A DNA stretch of 64,000 nucleotides, taken from assembly GCF_002135375.1 (NCBI RefSeq), contig NZ_NEGH01000007.1, forward strand, positions 104,907-168,906, given 5' to 3'. Below the pieces are notes generated by a model that ran no database searches, was not told the origin of the DNA, and saw nothing but the letters and a program-made list of their open reading frames with translations. The translations under genes were made by a program, and so were the position numbers. Shown here piece by piece: positions 30,515 to 40,340 of the stretch; the first letter of the stretch is position 1, and each line of letters starts with the position of its first letter. Source of the stretch: Acinetobacter sp. ANC 4558 (lineage in GTDB: Bacteria; Pseudomonadota; Gammaproteobacteria; Pseudomonadales; Moraxellaceae).

Positions 30515-32494
30515 ATGCAAAATCAATTACAAACATTAGCACAAATATTCAGCGACTGTATTTTTCGTATTCCAGATTATCAACGAGGATATGCTTGGAC
30601 AGAAAAGCAGCTTAAAGATTTCTGGAATGATTTAAAACAAATTAAAGAAAGAGAAAATCATTACACAGGCGTAGTAACATTAGAAATTGTCCCTGAAAAT
30701 ATTTATACGAAATGGGATAATGATTATTGGATAATAAATTCAAGAAGTTATACGCCATATTATATTGTCGATGGGTAACAAAGGCTAACTACTTCTATAA
30801 TCTTAATTCAATGTATTTTAGAAAAGATACCAGATGATGAGCTTTTAAATTTTACAACTAAAGATGATATTATAAAAAGATTTATTTATGAGTCTAAAGA
30901 TAAAAAAATAACGCGCTCTTATATATTTGGTTACGAACATGATAATCCAAGCTATGAATTTTTGATAACTCAAATTTTTGGTGAAAAAATATCAAATAAT
31001 TCATTCAAAGAAACTATTTATACACAAAATCTTCTTTTTGCAAAAAATTACTTTATAGAAAAAATTAAAGATTATGGAACAGAAAAACTTGAGAATTTAT
31101 ACAAGAAAATCACTCAACAATTGTTATTTAATACATTTACAATTACACAAGAAGTAGATGTATGTGTTGCTTTTGAGACAATGAATAATCGTGGTAAGCC
31201 ACTTAGTTATTTGGAGTTATTAAAAAATCGTTTAATTTTTTTATCATTAAAGTTAGATGATGACGAAGATGATAAAAAACAACTTAGAAAAACTATTAAT
31301 GATTGTTGGAAATCTATTTATCATAACCTAGGAAGAAATAAGGATAAACCACTCGCTGATGATTTATTTCTTCAATATCACTACCTTATACATTTTGGGT
31401 CAAACTTATTAAAAACAGATAGTGAAGGTTTTATTGGTATTCGAGCTCCCCAATATAGCCATCATGGTGATTTTTACACTCAGGGATTATTGGAGCAAAA
31501 ATTTACTTCAGAAAATGTTTATTTGAATGATGAAAATAAAATTGATTTAAACTATATATTTGAATATACCCAATCGCTACAAGAAAGTGTAGAAACTTGG
31601 TATAATATTTGGAATCCTATGGATTCTAACTATTCAGACGAAGAAAAAATATATTTGGATAAGATCAATAGAATTGACTCAATTTATTTTAGACCTTTAG
31701 TATTATTATTTATGCAAAAGGTTCAAAATGAATTAACTAGAATTGAATTCCTTAAAACGATAGAGAGATTTTCTTTCCTCATAAATATAACTGATCGGTA
31801 CGTTATAAAAAATTATAGTAAATTTAGGACCATACAATCTCTAGTATTAAAATTATGCAATGATTTTAAAAATGAAGATATTGAAGCGGCTCAATTAACC
31901 TTAAATCTGAACGAAATTTCTAGCAAAATAAAAAGTGAAAGTCTACTGCCTATTTTAAAACAAACTCTTAAAAACCATAATTTTTATGAGTGGGATATGA
32001 TAAGGCATTTTTTATTCGAATATAATCTTTCATTACAACATAAATCGAAAACTGAAAGATCTAAGATTAATTGGTCTGAATTCACTGAAAATTTCGAAAA
32101 AGACTTTATAACTATTGAACATATTTACCCACAAAATACAAGATCAGCTGAATGGGCTATATTTAAAGATTTTCATGCAAAAGAAAAGAAAATTTTAAGA
32201 AACAGTTTAGGTAATTTGCTTCCATTATCTCAACCTAAAAACTCATCTTTATCTAACAAACCATTTAAAGACAAAATAAATGGCAAAGAGGGTTCATTTA
32301 TTGGCTATCGTTTTGGTTGCTATGCAGAAAATGAAGTATCAAAATTTTCAATATGGACTCCTGATAATATTTTAGATCGTGGAATTACATTATTAAATTT
32401 TTTGGAAAAACGTTGGGGGGTAAAGCTAGGTACTGAAGAAGACAAAATTTCTTTGTTAGGTCTAAATTTTTTGTCTGGAAAAAATAAAGTTTAA
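30515..32494 (+). pseudogene. GmrSD-like DUF262/DUF1524 restriction gene interrupted by an ochre stop
   Basis: Read through one stop, this is a single frame of 660 codons. The N-terminal DUF262 part (ParB/Srx-like nucleotidase fold) begins MQNQLQTLAQIF and shows RIPDYQRGYAWTEKQL; the C-terminal DUF1524 part holds the His-Me nuclease motif IEHIYPQN (His near codon 536) and RNSLGNLLPLSQPKNSSLSN. These two domains together define GmrSD-type (type IV, modified-DNA-targeting) restriction proteins. Codon 88 (30776-30778) is TAA, immediately after IVDG and immediately before QRLTTSIIL: the family motif DGQQRLT has lost its first Gln by what looks like a CAA to TAA change. The frame on both sides is otherwise intact, so the inactivation is recent, or a sequencing error. 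A TTG at 30488 could extend the start by nine codons. No GmrSD-like intact copy lies in the window. Confidence 0.9.
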
Positions 32495-32560
32495 CGTTTA
32501 CCTCCACATTAGGAGAGAGTAATCTTTGTGAATCCTACTATTGTTAATAATCAATAAAAA

Positions 32561-32599
32561 CACCTTCTCCTATCAGGAGAGGGTTAGGGAGAGGTGCTT
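32561..32599. repeat. REP-like palindrome / convergent terminator
   Basis: CACCTTCTCC and a rightward arm containing GGAGAGGTG flank CCTATCAGGAGAGGGTTAGG; the core GGGTTAGGGAGAGG resembles repetitive extragenic palindromes seen in many proteobacteria. A-rich left and T-rich right flanks would let it terminate both the pseudogene and the converging J-domain gene. Confidence 0.55.
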
Positions 32600-32606
32600 T
32601 TAAAAA

Positions 32607-33635
32607 CTACAAAACCTGATGCTCCAACAACATCTCTAATCCACTCTCTTTACCCATATACAGCAGGCGTTGCTTTTCAGCTTTTAATTGCTGCTTCACT
32701 ACAGAAACATCTGCATCAATTTGCTTATATAACTGTTCAATATTCAATTGACCTTTCGACTTCTGCACTGCAATTTTGGCTTTCTCTGACCAGACTAAAG
32801 AATCAATGAGTTCTTGAATCTGTTTTTTTAACGTTTGGCTTTGTGCTTCCAAAGCCTGTTGGTAAAATTTGATTTTCTCGTTACTTAAAGCATTATTTGA
32901 GCCATTTTTACTTTGCTCGACTTCCAATTGAAGCTTGAGTAAAAAGAATAAATCTTCCTGTTCATAGGCTTCATTGACACGTTGTAAAATTTCAGTTTTT
33001 TCTATCTTTTTATTTTCATCGAGCTCACGGTCTGGGTGAATCATCGAAGCAATTTTTAAATATACCGTCTTAAGCGATTGCCCCACTAACTTTTCAGCTT
33101 TCATTTGTTTATCTTGCTCACGTTTTTGCTTTGCCTGCGCTTTCGCTTGCACATATTCATCAGTATTCCAATCTTCAAACACTTCATCTGCGCGAGCTTG
33201 AGTTGAATCTTCTATACATTCCCCTATGTTCTTTCTATTTTTCTTATTCTGTGCATATTCTTCAGCTTGTTCATAATATGTAAATAACTGATTCACTTCA
33301 TCTACTTGAGTTTGATTCAACATTCTAGAATTTTTTAAAAGACGTGCTAAAGACCCAATTTTATTGTCTACTTGTGCAATATCAGACTGATTTAAATGAT
33401 AACAACTTAAACCTTTCCAAAGCATCTGCATTTGTTCAAACCATACAGTATATAAGGCACGATATGCTGGCATTAATGCGTTTTGACTATAATTACGAAT
33501 GTCTTCTTGAGCCTGTTGCCAAGCGCCTAACAACAATTTTTGTTGTTCAATTTCATCAATCAAACGGTTTAACTTTTGATGTTGCGGTGAAACTTCAAGA
33601 ACAATTCGATCAGTCGGTTTAAGTGCAAAAGACAT
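32607..33635 (-). CDS. J-domain-like coiled-coil protein
   Basis: A 342-residue, highly charged, helical protein. In its middle (about residues 190-240) it has a J-domain-like segment: LKTVYLKIASMIHPDRELD with the HPD tripeptide needed to stimulate DnaK ATPase, followed by KTEILQRVNEAYEQEDLFFLL. Unlike classical DnaJ the J-domain is internal, flanked by long predicted coiled coils on both sides. It lacks zinc-finger and G/F regions, so it is probably a specialised co-chaperone for a particular client. The ribosome binding site is weak. It converges on the GmrSD-like pseudogene and shares the palindrome between them. Confidence 0.78.
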   Translation of the reverse strand: MSFALKPTDRIVLEVSPQHQKLNRLIDEIEQQKLLLGAWQQAQEDIRNYSQNALMPAYRALYTVWFEQMQMLWKGLSCYHLNQSDIAQVDNKIGSLARLLKNSRMLNQTQVDEVNQLFTYYEQAEEYAQNKKNRKNIGECIEDSTQARADEVFEDWNTDEYVQAKAQAKQKREQDKQMKAEKLVGQSLKTVYLKIASMIHPDRELDENKKIEKTEILQRVNEAYEQEDLFFLLKLQLEVEQSKNGSNNALSNEKIKFYQQALEAQSQTLKKQIQELIDSLVWSEKAKIAVQKSKGQLNIEQLYKQIDADVSVVKQQLKAEKQRLLYMGKESGLEMLLEHQVL

Positions 33636-34596
33636 ATCTATATTAACAATGACAACATGTTGCTATTATGCCTACCTAAGTGACATTCGACTATAATACC
33701 AGTGATTTTTCCAACATCTCACAATATTCCAATAGCATCACTTGAAAACTCAAAACCTTTAAAAAATTAAGTCCATTTAATACTCTATTCTTTTTCATCA
33801 TCCGTATTGTGTTGATTGCCGTTTAACTCAATCACTAAAACAATTCATAACAGTAAAATCAGCAATATAAAATACCGTTACATAAAAAATGACTTCACAA
33901 TATATGAACCAATTGTTACTTTTTATTCAAGCTCATTTATTTATAAAGTTCGTATTAATACTTTAATCTAATAGCATTATTTAAAATAAATCACTATACT
34001 TATTAAACGCTATTTAAATTTATTTATTATATAAAATAACATAAGCTATAAAAATATAAATAAAAAACTAAATGATTTACGTTCCTCCCACTATATTTAA
34101 AATAAAATTTGTTATATTAATAGAATGTTCTCATTTTAATAAACTTAAGATCTTTATTTTAAATGTAAGTTAAAGTATGGTGTCAATAATACACATGTTA
34201 CAAATATATTTTTATATTCTTTAGATAAAATATTATTTATGTGAATAAAATTAAATATAGTAATTCATGTATTCACAATGACTTTAGTTACAAAATGTTA
34301 CGGCTAAATTTTATATTTTAACTTTATTGCCTGTTTTTAATACAAAACATGTCAATAAAAAATGCTGTAACCCTTATAAATAAAAGACTTTTGAAAATCA
34401 AAATGAAAACTGTGTCACCATTTTAGCTTAACAAAATCACAAAATTATTCTACTTGAGGAAGTACTCTTAAGTCGCATAATATAAAAGAGATGTAACTCT
34501 TTCGTAAATGGGAATACATCTTTTATACACAAAGAGAATTTCAAGAATCGAAAAAGTTAATTAGAGAAATAATTATATTAAAACGGAGTTTTATAG
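33636..34596. other. Long AT-rich intergenic region upstream of gltI
   Basis: About 960 bases without a credible gene. Only very short open frames were found. Near its right end an imperfect inverted repeat, TATAAAAGAGATGTA (34481-34495) and TACATCTTTTATA (34515-34527), precedes gltI by about 70 bases and could be part of the promoter/leader. The length is unusual for this compact chromosome. Confidence 0.6.
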
Positions 34597-35538
34597 ATGA
34601 CATATCAACGCACCACACTATCAGTTCTTTGTGCTAGTGTTCTCATGCTAGGTTTAAGTGCATGTAGTGATAATAAAAAAACAGCAGAACAAGGACCCAA
34701 GTCTGAGGCAGCATCAACTTCAGGAACATTAGACAAAATCAAACAATCAGGAACGATTGTCCTAGGTCATCGTGATTCATCCATTCCTTTTTCTTATATT
34801 GCAGATAATCCAAATCAACCAGTTGGCTATGCACACGATCTTCAAATGAAAGTCGTAGAAGCAGTTAAGCAAAAGCTCAATATGCCAGACCTTAAAGTCC
34901 GCTACAATCTTGTCACCAGTCAAAACCGTATTCCACTTGTTTCTAATGGTACGGTCGATATTGAATGTGGTTCAACAACAAATAACAAAGAACGTCAGCA
35001 ACAAGTTGACTTCTCTGTTGGTTTCTTTGAAGTGGGTTCACGCCTATTAACAGCAAAAGATTCAGGCGTTAAAGATTTTGCTGATCTAAAAGGCAAAAAA
35101 CTAGTGACCACTGCTGGCACAACATCTGAACGATATATCCGCCAACATCAACAAGAACTTGGAATTGGTGAAATTATTTCTGCAAAAGATCATGCTGAAT
35201 CATTCCTCATGCTTCAAAATGGTCGTGCTGCTGCATTTATGATGGATGACATCTTACTTGCGGGTGAAAAATCTAAAGCAAAAGATCCAAATAAGTGGGT
35301 AATTGTTGGAACGGCGCCAATTCATGAAATTTATGGTTGTATGCTACGTAAAGGAGATACTCAATTTAAGCAAGTCGTTGATGATGCAATTAAAGGTGCA
35401 TATAGCTCTGGTGAAATTAACGAGATGTATAAGAAATGGTTCTTATCACCAATTCCACCAAAAAATATTAATCTAGACTTCACAATGTCTGATCAGGTTA
35501 AGGCGCTCATCAGCTCGCCTCATGACCGTGACCAATAA
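34597..35538 (+). CDS. gltI: Glutamate/aspartate ABC transporter substrate-binding protein
   Basis: Periplasmic solute-binding lipoprotein, 313 residues, that delivers glutamate or aspartate to the GltJKL permease. Signal peptide with lipobox LSAC, then the SBP_bac_3 fold: IVLGHRDSSIPFSY, DIECGSTTNNKERQQQVDFS, LVTTAGTTSERY, and AAFMMDDILLAG. The sequence and operon order agree with gltI/aatJ of E. coli and Pseudomonas. It is the first gene of a four-gene operon, 63 bases before gltJ. The long upstream region presumably carries its regulation. Confidence 0.93.
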   Translation: MTYQRTTLSVLCASVLMLGLSACSDNKKTAEQGPKSEAASTSGTLDKIKQSGTIVLGHRDSSIPFSYIADNPNQPVGYAHDLQMKVVEAVKQKLNMPDLKVRYNLVTSQNRIPLVSNGTVDIECGSTTNNKERQQQVDFSVGFFEVGSRLLTAKDSGVKDFADLKGKKLVTTAGTTSERYIRQHQQELGIGEIISAKDHAESFLMLQNGRAAAFMMDDILLAGEKSKAKDPNKWVIVGTAPIHEIYGCMLRKGDTQFKQVVDDAIKGAYSSGEINEMYKKWFLSPIPPKNINLDFTMSDQVKALISSPHDRDQ

Positions 35539-35601
35539 TACAAAACAATAATATTTTATTTCAGGCAGAAGGGATTTTGCCTGAAATCATTCGGAGTTAC
35601 T

Positions 35602-36345
35602 ATGAATTATACTTGGAACTGGGGAGTTTTATTTCAGTCCACAGGTGTTGGCAGTACAACTTACTTCGATTGGGTTCTCATAGGAATCGGTTGGTTATTT
35701 GTGATTGCCATCGTCGCATGGTCTATTGCTATGGTACTGGGAAGTATCTTGGGCATTATGCGCACCCTACCAAATAAAACTGCACGTGCAATTGGCACAA
35801 CTTACGTTACTATTTTTAGAAATGTTCCATTACTTATTCAATTATTTATTTGGTTTTATGTTGCACCAAATTTTCTTCCAGGTCCAATCAAAGACTGGTG
35901 GATCAATGATTTAAGTGCAAATACATCAGCCCTTATTTCAGCAAGTGTAGGTTTAGGTCTATTTACCGCAGCGCGTGTATGTGAACAGGTTAGAACTGGT
36001 ATTGAAGCCTTACCACAAGGACAGATCAATGCTGGCTATGCGATGGGCTTTAGCACATTCCAGCTTTATCGTTATGTAGTTCTCCCACAATCATTCCGTA
36101 CAATCTTACCCCCATTAAGTTCAGAGTTAACCAACTGCGTAAAAAATACATCTGTCGCATCTCTTGTTGGTGTAGCAGAAATAATTACTCAAATGAAAAC
36201 CATTAGTGAATATACGCAAAGTACCATTGAAATTTACACCTTTATTACTTTAATTTTTATTATTATTAATGTGTGCCTCATTCAAGGCATGTTATTGCTT
36301 GAGAAGCGCTTGCGTATTCCAGGCCTAATCGCAGGAGACAAATAA
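35602..36345 (+). CDS. gltJ: Glutamate/aspartate ABC transporter permease GltJ
   Basis: 247-residue inner-membrane permease of the HisMQ family. About five transmembrane spans; the cytoplasmic EAA loop appears as EALPQGQINAGYAMGFS, where it contacts the ATPase. N-terminal MNYTWNWGVLF is typical of GltJ. Start ATG preceded by GGAG. The stop codon overlaps the gltK start (TAATG), indicating translational coupling. Confidence 0.94.
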   Translation: MNYTWNWGVLFQSTGVGSTTYFDWVLIGIGWLFVIAIVAWSIAMVLGSILGIMRTLPNKTARAIGTTYVTIFRNVPLLIQLFIWFYVAPNFLPGPIKDWWINDLSANTSALISASVGLGLFTAARVCEQVRTGIEALPQGQINAGYAMGFSTFQLYRYVVLPQSFRTILPPLSSELTNCVKNTSVASLVGVAEIITQMKTISEYTQSTIEIYTFITLIFIIINVCLIQGMLLLEKRLRIPGLIAGDK

Positions 36346-37028
36346 TGGAATGGCTCACTGCATTTTTTTCAGACTTACAACTCTCAGCCCCTGCATTATG
36401 GTACGGTTTTAGCGTCACACTTAAAGTGCTTGTTATTTCAACCATAGGCGGTGTTTTCATTGGTACAATTCTCGCACTCATGCGATTGTCCTCAATTTCT
36501 GTATTCAATTGGATTGCAAAAAGCTATGTAAACTTATTCCGCTCGATACCTTTGCTGCTTGTACTCATGTGGTTTTATTTTGCAGTTCCCTTTTTCTATA
36601 CCGCATTTACAGGAAAATATCTAGCAATTGATACGGCACTGGTTTCTAGTATTGTTGCCTTTATGCTGTTCGAAGCAGCTTACTTTTCAGAAATTGTACG
36701 TGCAGGTATTCAATCTATTCCACGTGGACAAACCTCTGCTGCATATGCACTCGGTATGACCTATGGCCAATCGATGCGTTTGATTATTTTACCTCAAGCA
36801 TTTCGCAAAATGACGCCATTATTATTGCAACAAACAATTATCTTATTCCAAGACTCAACTATGGTTTATGCAATTGGTTTATTAGACTTTTTCCGTACCA
36901 ACTATATTCGAGGTGACTTAATGTCACTATTAACTCAATATATTTTATTTGCTGGATTGGTTTATTTTACAATTAGCGTCATCGCCACATACATTGTTAA
37001 AAAATTACAACGGAGGTTAACTGTATGA
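36345..37028 (+). CDS. gltK: Glutamate/aspartate ABC transporter permease GltK
   Basis: 227-residue partner permease of GltJ. Same HisMQ architecture, with the EAA-loop motif QSIPRGQTSAAYALGMT and a SIPLLLVLMWFYFAVPFF span. Starts on the last base of the gltJ stop and ends by overlapping gltL by four bases (ATGA), so the permease and ATPase genes are translated together. Confidence 0.94.
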   Translation: MEWLTAFFSDLQLSAPALWYGFSVTLKVLVISTIGGVFIGTILALMRLSSISVFNWIAKSYVNLFRSIPLLLVLMWFYFAVPFFYTAFTGKYLAIDTALVSSIVAFMLFEAAYFSEIVRAGIQSIPRGQTSAAYALGMTYGQSMRLIILPQAFRKMTPLLLQQTIILFQDSTMVYAIGLLDFFRTNYIRGDLMSLLTQYILFAGLVYFTISVIATYIVKKLQRRLTV

Positions 37029-37771
37029 CCGACAATAACATTATGATCGACCTCCAAAATGTCAGCAAATGGTACAACAAAGATTTTCAAGTCTTGACTG
37101 ACTGTACTGCCCAAATTAGACAAGGCGAAGTCGTTGTAGTTTGTGGACCTTCTGGCTCAGGAAAATCAACACTCATTAAAACAGTCAATGCATTAGAACC
37201 ATTTCAAAAAGGCGACATTTTTGTAGATGGTACATCAATTACAGATCCTAAAACTGATCTAAATAAGTTACGTAGCCGTGTAGGCATGGTATTTCAACAT
37301 TTTGAGCTCTTCCCACATTTGAGTATTACCGAAAATTTAACGATTGCTCAAATTAAAGTTCTTGGTCGGAGTGAAGAAGAAGCAAAGAAAAAAGGATTAG
37401 CCTATTTAGACCGTGTAGGTTTAAGTGCACATGCAACTAAATTCCCTTCTCAACTTTCTGGTGGCCAGCAACAACGTGTTGCTATTGCACGTGCATTGAG
37501 CATGAATCCTATTGCCATGTTATTTGATGAACCCACTTCTGCACTAGATCCAGAAATGATTAATGAAGTATTGGATGTTATGGTTGGGCTTGCTAAAGAA
37601 GGAATGACCATGATGTGTGTAACACATGAAATGGGATTTGCTCGTCAAGTTGCCAATCGTATTATCTTTATGGATCAAGGAAAAATTGTTGAAGATTGTA
37701 GTAAAGATGAATTCTTTACCACACAGCGTAGTGATCGTGCACAACAGTTCTTAGATAAAATCTTGCACTAA
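37025..37771 (+). CDS. gltL: Glutamate/aspartate ABC transporter ATP-binding protein GltL
   Basis: 248-residue ABC ATPase driving the GltIJK importer. Walker A GPSGSGKST, Q-loop VFQHFELF, signature LSGGQQQRVAIARAL, Walker B AMLFDEPTSALDPE, and the switch His in VTHEMGFAR. Complete. GGAGG lies directly before the overlapping start at 37025. Ends the operon and is followed by a strong hairpin. Confidence 0.95.
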   Translation: MTDNNIMIDLQNVSKWYNKDFQVLTDCTAQIRQGEVVVVCGPSGSGKSTLIKTVNALEPFQKGDIFVDGTSITDPKTDLNKLRSRVGMVFQHFELFPHLSITENLTIAQIKVLGRSEEEAKKKGLAYLDRVGLSAHATKFPSQLSGGQQQRVAIARALSMNPIAMLFDEPTSALDPEMINEVLDVMVGLAKEGMTMMCVTHEMGFARQVANRIIFMDQGKIVEDCSKDEFFTTQRSDRAQQFLDKILH

Positions 37772-37781
37772 CCATCAAGTA

Positions 37782-37815
37782 TAAGACAAGGTAGATCATC
37801 ATTTACCTTGTCTTA
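37782..37815. terminator. gltIJKL terminator (bidirectional)
   Basis: Twelve-base stem TAAGACAAGGTA (37782-37793), ten-base loop, stem TACCTTGTCTTA (37804-37815). It lies just after gltL; the converging HAD gene ends 54 bases further on. Confidence 0.75.
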
Positions 37816-37868
37816 TTTCTTAACGAATTAATTAGAAGAATAACATCACATAAAACTTAAAAAACAAA

Positions 37869-38561
37869 TCAAATACTTGAGATAAAATCTAACACTTGAT
37901 TTAAGTGAGTGATTTTATTTTTAATATCTATATCGGCAACATGAAATCCATCCATGTACAATGTTTTCATTCCAACATTTTTTGCACCTTGTATATCATT
38001 GATTGGATGATCACCAATAAATAAACACTCCGATGGTTTAACATTTAATAATTGACTTGTATGTAAAAAAATTTCAGGTGCTGGTTTACTTATGCCAACT
38101 TGTCCAGAACTTACAATCGCATCAAAATAATGACTCAATCCTAAGTTATTTAAAATCGCAACTCGTGATAAATGTGCCCCATTAGAAACAATTGCTAATT
38201 TATATTTTTGTTCCTTCAATCTCTTCAGTAATTCTTCTGCATCTGCCATGCTCACCGCATTTTTTGCAAACTGTTCCGCCCAAAATTGCGTTAATTCTTT
38301 TAAACTAGGTGCATTATGCCATTCTAATTCTTGTAAAAGCACATACGCAATTGATTCCCCAATACTAGGATATGTCAAAAGTTCCTTTTTAGGATAACCA
38401 CCATTGTCGATGCGACGAATTACCTCAATGATCTGATTAATATTACTATTCATTAAATATTCTTGGTAATATTCTAATAAGCAGATCGCATAGCGATGAA
38501 TACTTTGATCTCTATGCGTTAAAGTATTATCCAAATCAAATAAAACTGCGCGAATACTCAT
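37869..38561 (-). CDS. HAD-superfamily hydrolase (subfamily IA)
   Basis: A 230-residue haloacid-dehalogenase-like phosphatase. Motif I FDLDNT (nucleophile Asp9, acid Asp11), motif II SNGA, motif III lysine in GISKPAPEIF, and motif IV IGDHPINDIQGA are all present, with a helical cap domain between motifs I and II. Such enzymes dephosphorylate small metabolites; this one cannot be assigned a substrate, though the layout resembles YjjG/phosphoglycolate-type phosphatases. Monocistronic, divergent from the PAP2 gene to its right. Confidence 0.88.
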   Translation of the reverse strand: MSIRAVLFDLDNTLTHRDQSIHRYAICLLEYYQEYLMNSNINQIIEVIRRIDNGGYPKKELLTYPSIGESIAYVLLQELEWHNAPSLKELTQFWAEQFAKNAVSMADAEELLKRLKEQKYKLAIVSNGAHLSRVAILNNLGLSHYFDAIVSSGQVGISKPAPEIFLHTSQLLNVKPSECLFIGDHPINDIQGAKNVGMKTLYMDGFHVADIDIKNKITHLNQVLDFISSI

Positions 38562-38723
38562 CTAAATTTATCTTTAATTAAGTACGGTTAAAGTAACATC
38601 AAATGAATGTTACAATTTTATTTTTCTTCGATATCGATATTCATACATCAGAATAAGCTCAATTTTAAGTTTTATTTAATTCTTTACTGGTTCAATATAA
38701 AAAAAGTTTATTGTGTTTATTTT

Positions 38724-39443
38724 ATGCAAAGTCAAAAACAATTCATTCTCAATCAAAGTATTATTCTACTATTGGGGTTCTTATTATTGCAGTTCTTTTT
38801 CCCTATCGCAGGAACCATTGATATGATCCTCATTTCACCTTGGATCACCTCATCTGGAATATTCTATTTAAAAGATAATTGGTACCTTGCAGAATTAAGC
38901 CATCACTATCTGAAAAATATCATCATTTTATTTTATGCGATTATATTCTTCCTTTGGATTGCATCTTTCCGATTTTCACTACTAAAAAAACAATGCGTTA
39001 ATTTCGGCTACTTTTTCTTTGTTTCCATGATCTGTACAATCACAATCGGAATATTTAAAGCGCATTCAGCTCATGCCTGTCCATGGAATATGACTCTTCC
39101 ATCCTCTCAAGGATTTATCTGGAACTTTTCTTTAATAAATGGGCATTGTTTTCCAGGTGGCCATGCCTCATCTGGTTTTGCATTAATTACCGGTTACTTT
39201 GTCTATCATAAAAAATTTCCTAAATATGCATATTTCTCGCTGATAATTGGTCTTATTCTTGGCTTTATTATGGGATGGACACAAATGATGAGAGGCGCAC
39301 ATTTTTTAAGTCACAATTTATGGACACTTTGGATTATTTTATTTATTAATTATATTGTGATATTAATAATACCTAAATTTAATGTTCTAATTAAATATTA
39401 TTCATCACGCTCAAATAAAACATCAAATATTAATTCTAGATAA
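38724..39443 (+). CDS. PAP2-like membrane phosphatase near pmrCAB
   Basis: A 239-residue membrane protein with a PAP2-type core: KAHSAHACPWNM in the place of motif 1, HCFPGGHASSGFA (motif 2, PSGH-like, with Gly-Gly-His) and TQMMRGAHFLSHNLWTL (motif 3, Arg and His with a final Asn instead of Asp). About six hydrophobic spans. The start at 38724 (MQSQKQF) is preferred; an open frame runs 39 codons further upstream but its composition is poor. It resembles lipid A / lipid phosphate phosphatases of the kind encoded next to phosphoethanolamine transferases. The neighbouring kinase-like gene and pmrCAB make an envelope-lipid role likely, though unproven. Confidence 0.82.
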   Translation: MQSQKQFILNQSIILLLGFLLLQFFFPIAGTIDMILISPWITSSGIFYLKDNWYLAELSHHYLKNIIILFYAIIFFLWIASFRFSLLKKQCVNFGYFFFVSMICTITIGIFKAHSAHACPWNMTLPSSQGFIWNFSLINGHCFPGGHASSGFALITGYFVYHKKFPKYAYFSLIIGLILGFIMGWTQMMRGAHFLSHNLWTLWIILFINYIVILIIPKFNVLIKYYSSRSNKTSNINSR

Positions 39444-39524
39444 GCATCTAACCCTATGATATTTTTACAACAACTCTATTATCGATTAATATATAAATCA
39501 TTTTGTTAAATACACATTATGTAG

Positions 39525-40313
39525 ATGACTCAAATTTATTCTAATTTCTTAAATGAAATGTCGCCAAAGCAAAAAAACTCTATTCAATCTTATGATATTA
39601 AGAATCAAAAAGTTTGGCTCAAGAAAGCATCTTCTCGCCATTCAACGTGGATTTACTTACCACTTTCTTGGATATCTAAATTATTAAACTTAAATATGTT
39701 AAGACCTGTACCTAATTATGGTGGAGCACGCGCAATACAATGTGAAGTTTCACGCATAAAACAACTTGCTCAACTCAACATTTCTGTACCAACAATTTTA
39801 GCATTTTCTTCCGAAGCTGTTTTATTACAAGACTTGGGACAAAATCACACGTCCCTACTGCAATTACAGACGGCTATAGCAAGTGAACAAACATCAGAAA
39901 CTCGCCTTTCTTTATATTTTGAGGCTATACAACAAATACAGCAAATACATGATTTGAATGGTTATTTAAGTGAAGCATTTTCTAGAAATATTTTAGTTGA
40001 TCAAAATCGAAAATTTTCATTTATTGATTTTGAAACCGACCCGAGAGAAGTTTTATCATTGCAAGAATGCCATATACGAGACTGGTTATGTTTTATTTTT
40101 TCAACAGCGAGTTGCTTTCAAGAAAATGAGTTAGAACAGATCAGTGAATTCTATATTAATCACCTATCTCATCAGCCTGAAATTTATCACTCTATTTGCC
40201 GTGTAGGTAAAAAAGTACAATGGATATTAAAGTTTAAGCCCGAAAAGTTAGGTGGGGATGGCCGTCGGCTCAGAAAGTGTATTTTATTACTTTCTTTATT
40301 AAATAAAAAATAA
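39525..40313 (+). CDS. Kinase-like protein (lipopolysaccharide-kinase/BUD32 fold), possibly degenerate
   Basis: A 262-residue cytoplasmic protein resembling small lipopolysaccharide-kinase-like proteins. The glycine-rich/lysine region may lie around KKASSRHSTW; GGARAIQCEVSRIKQLAQL gives a helix with a conserved Glu; the catalytic loop reads GYLSEAFSRNILVDQ where active kinases have HxD...N, and is followed by FSFIDFETDP (metal-binding Asp). The Asn and the metal Asp are kept but the catalytic His/Asp pair is not evident, so activity is uncertain. It follows the PAP2 gene by 81 bases and converges on pmrB. It may act on lipid A or core sugars; this is inferred from location only. Confidence 0.7.
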   Translation: MTQIYSNFLNEMSPKQKNSIQSYDIKNQKVWLKKASSRHSTWIYLPLSWISKLLNLNMLRPVPNYGGARAIQCEVSRIKQLAQLNISVPTILAFSSEAVLLQDLGQNHTSLLQLQTAIASEQTSETRLSLYFEAIQQIQQIHDLNGYLSEAFSRNILVDQNRKFSFIDFETDPREVLSLQECHIRDWLCFIFSTASCFQENELEQISEFYINHLSHQPEIYHSICRVGKKVQWILKFKPEKLGGDGRRLRKCILLLSLLNKK

Positions 40314-40340
40314 ACTTCATCTTCTATTCTTCAACGCTAC

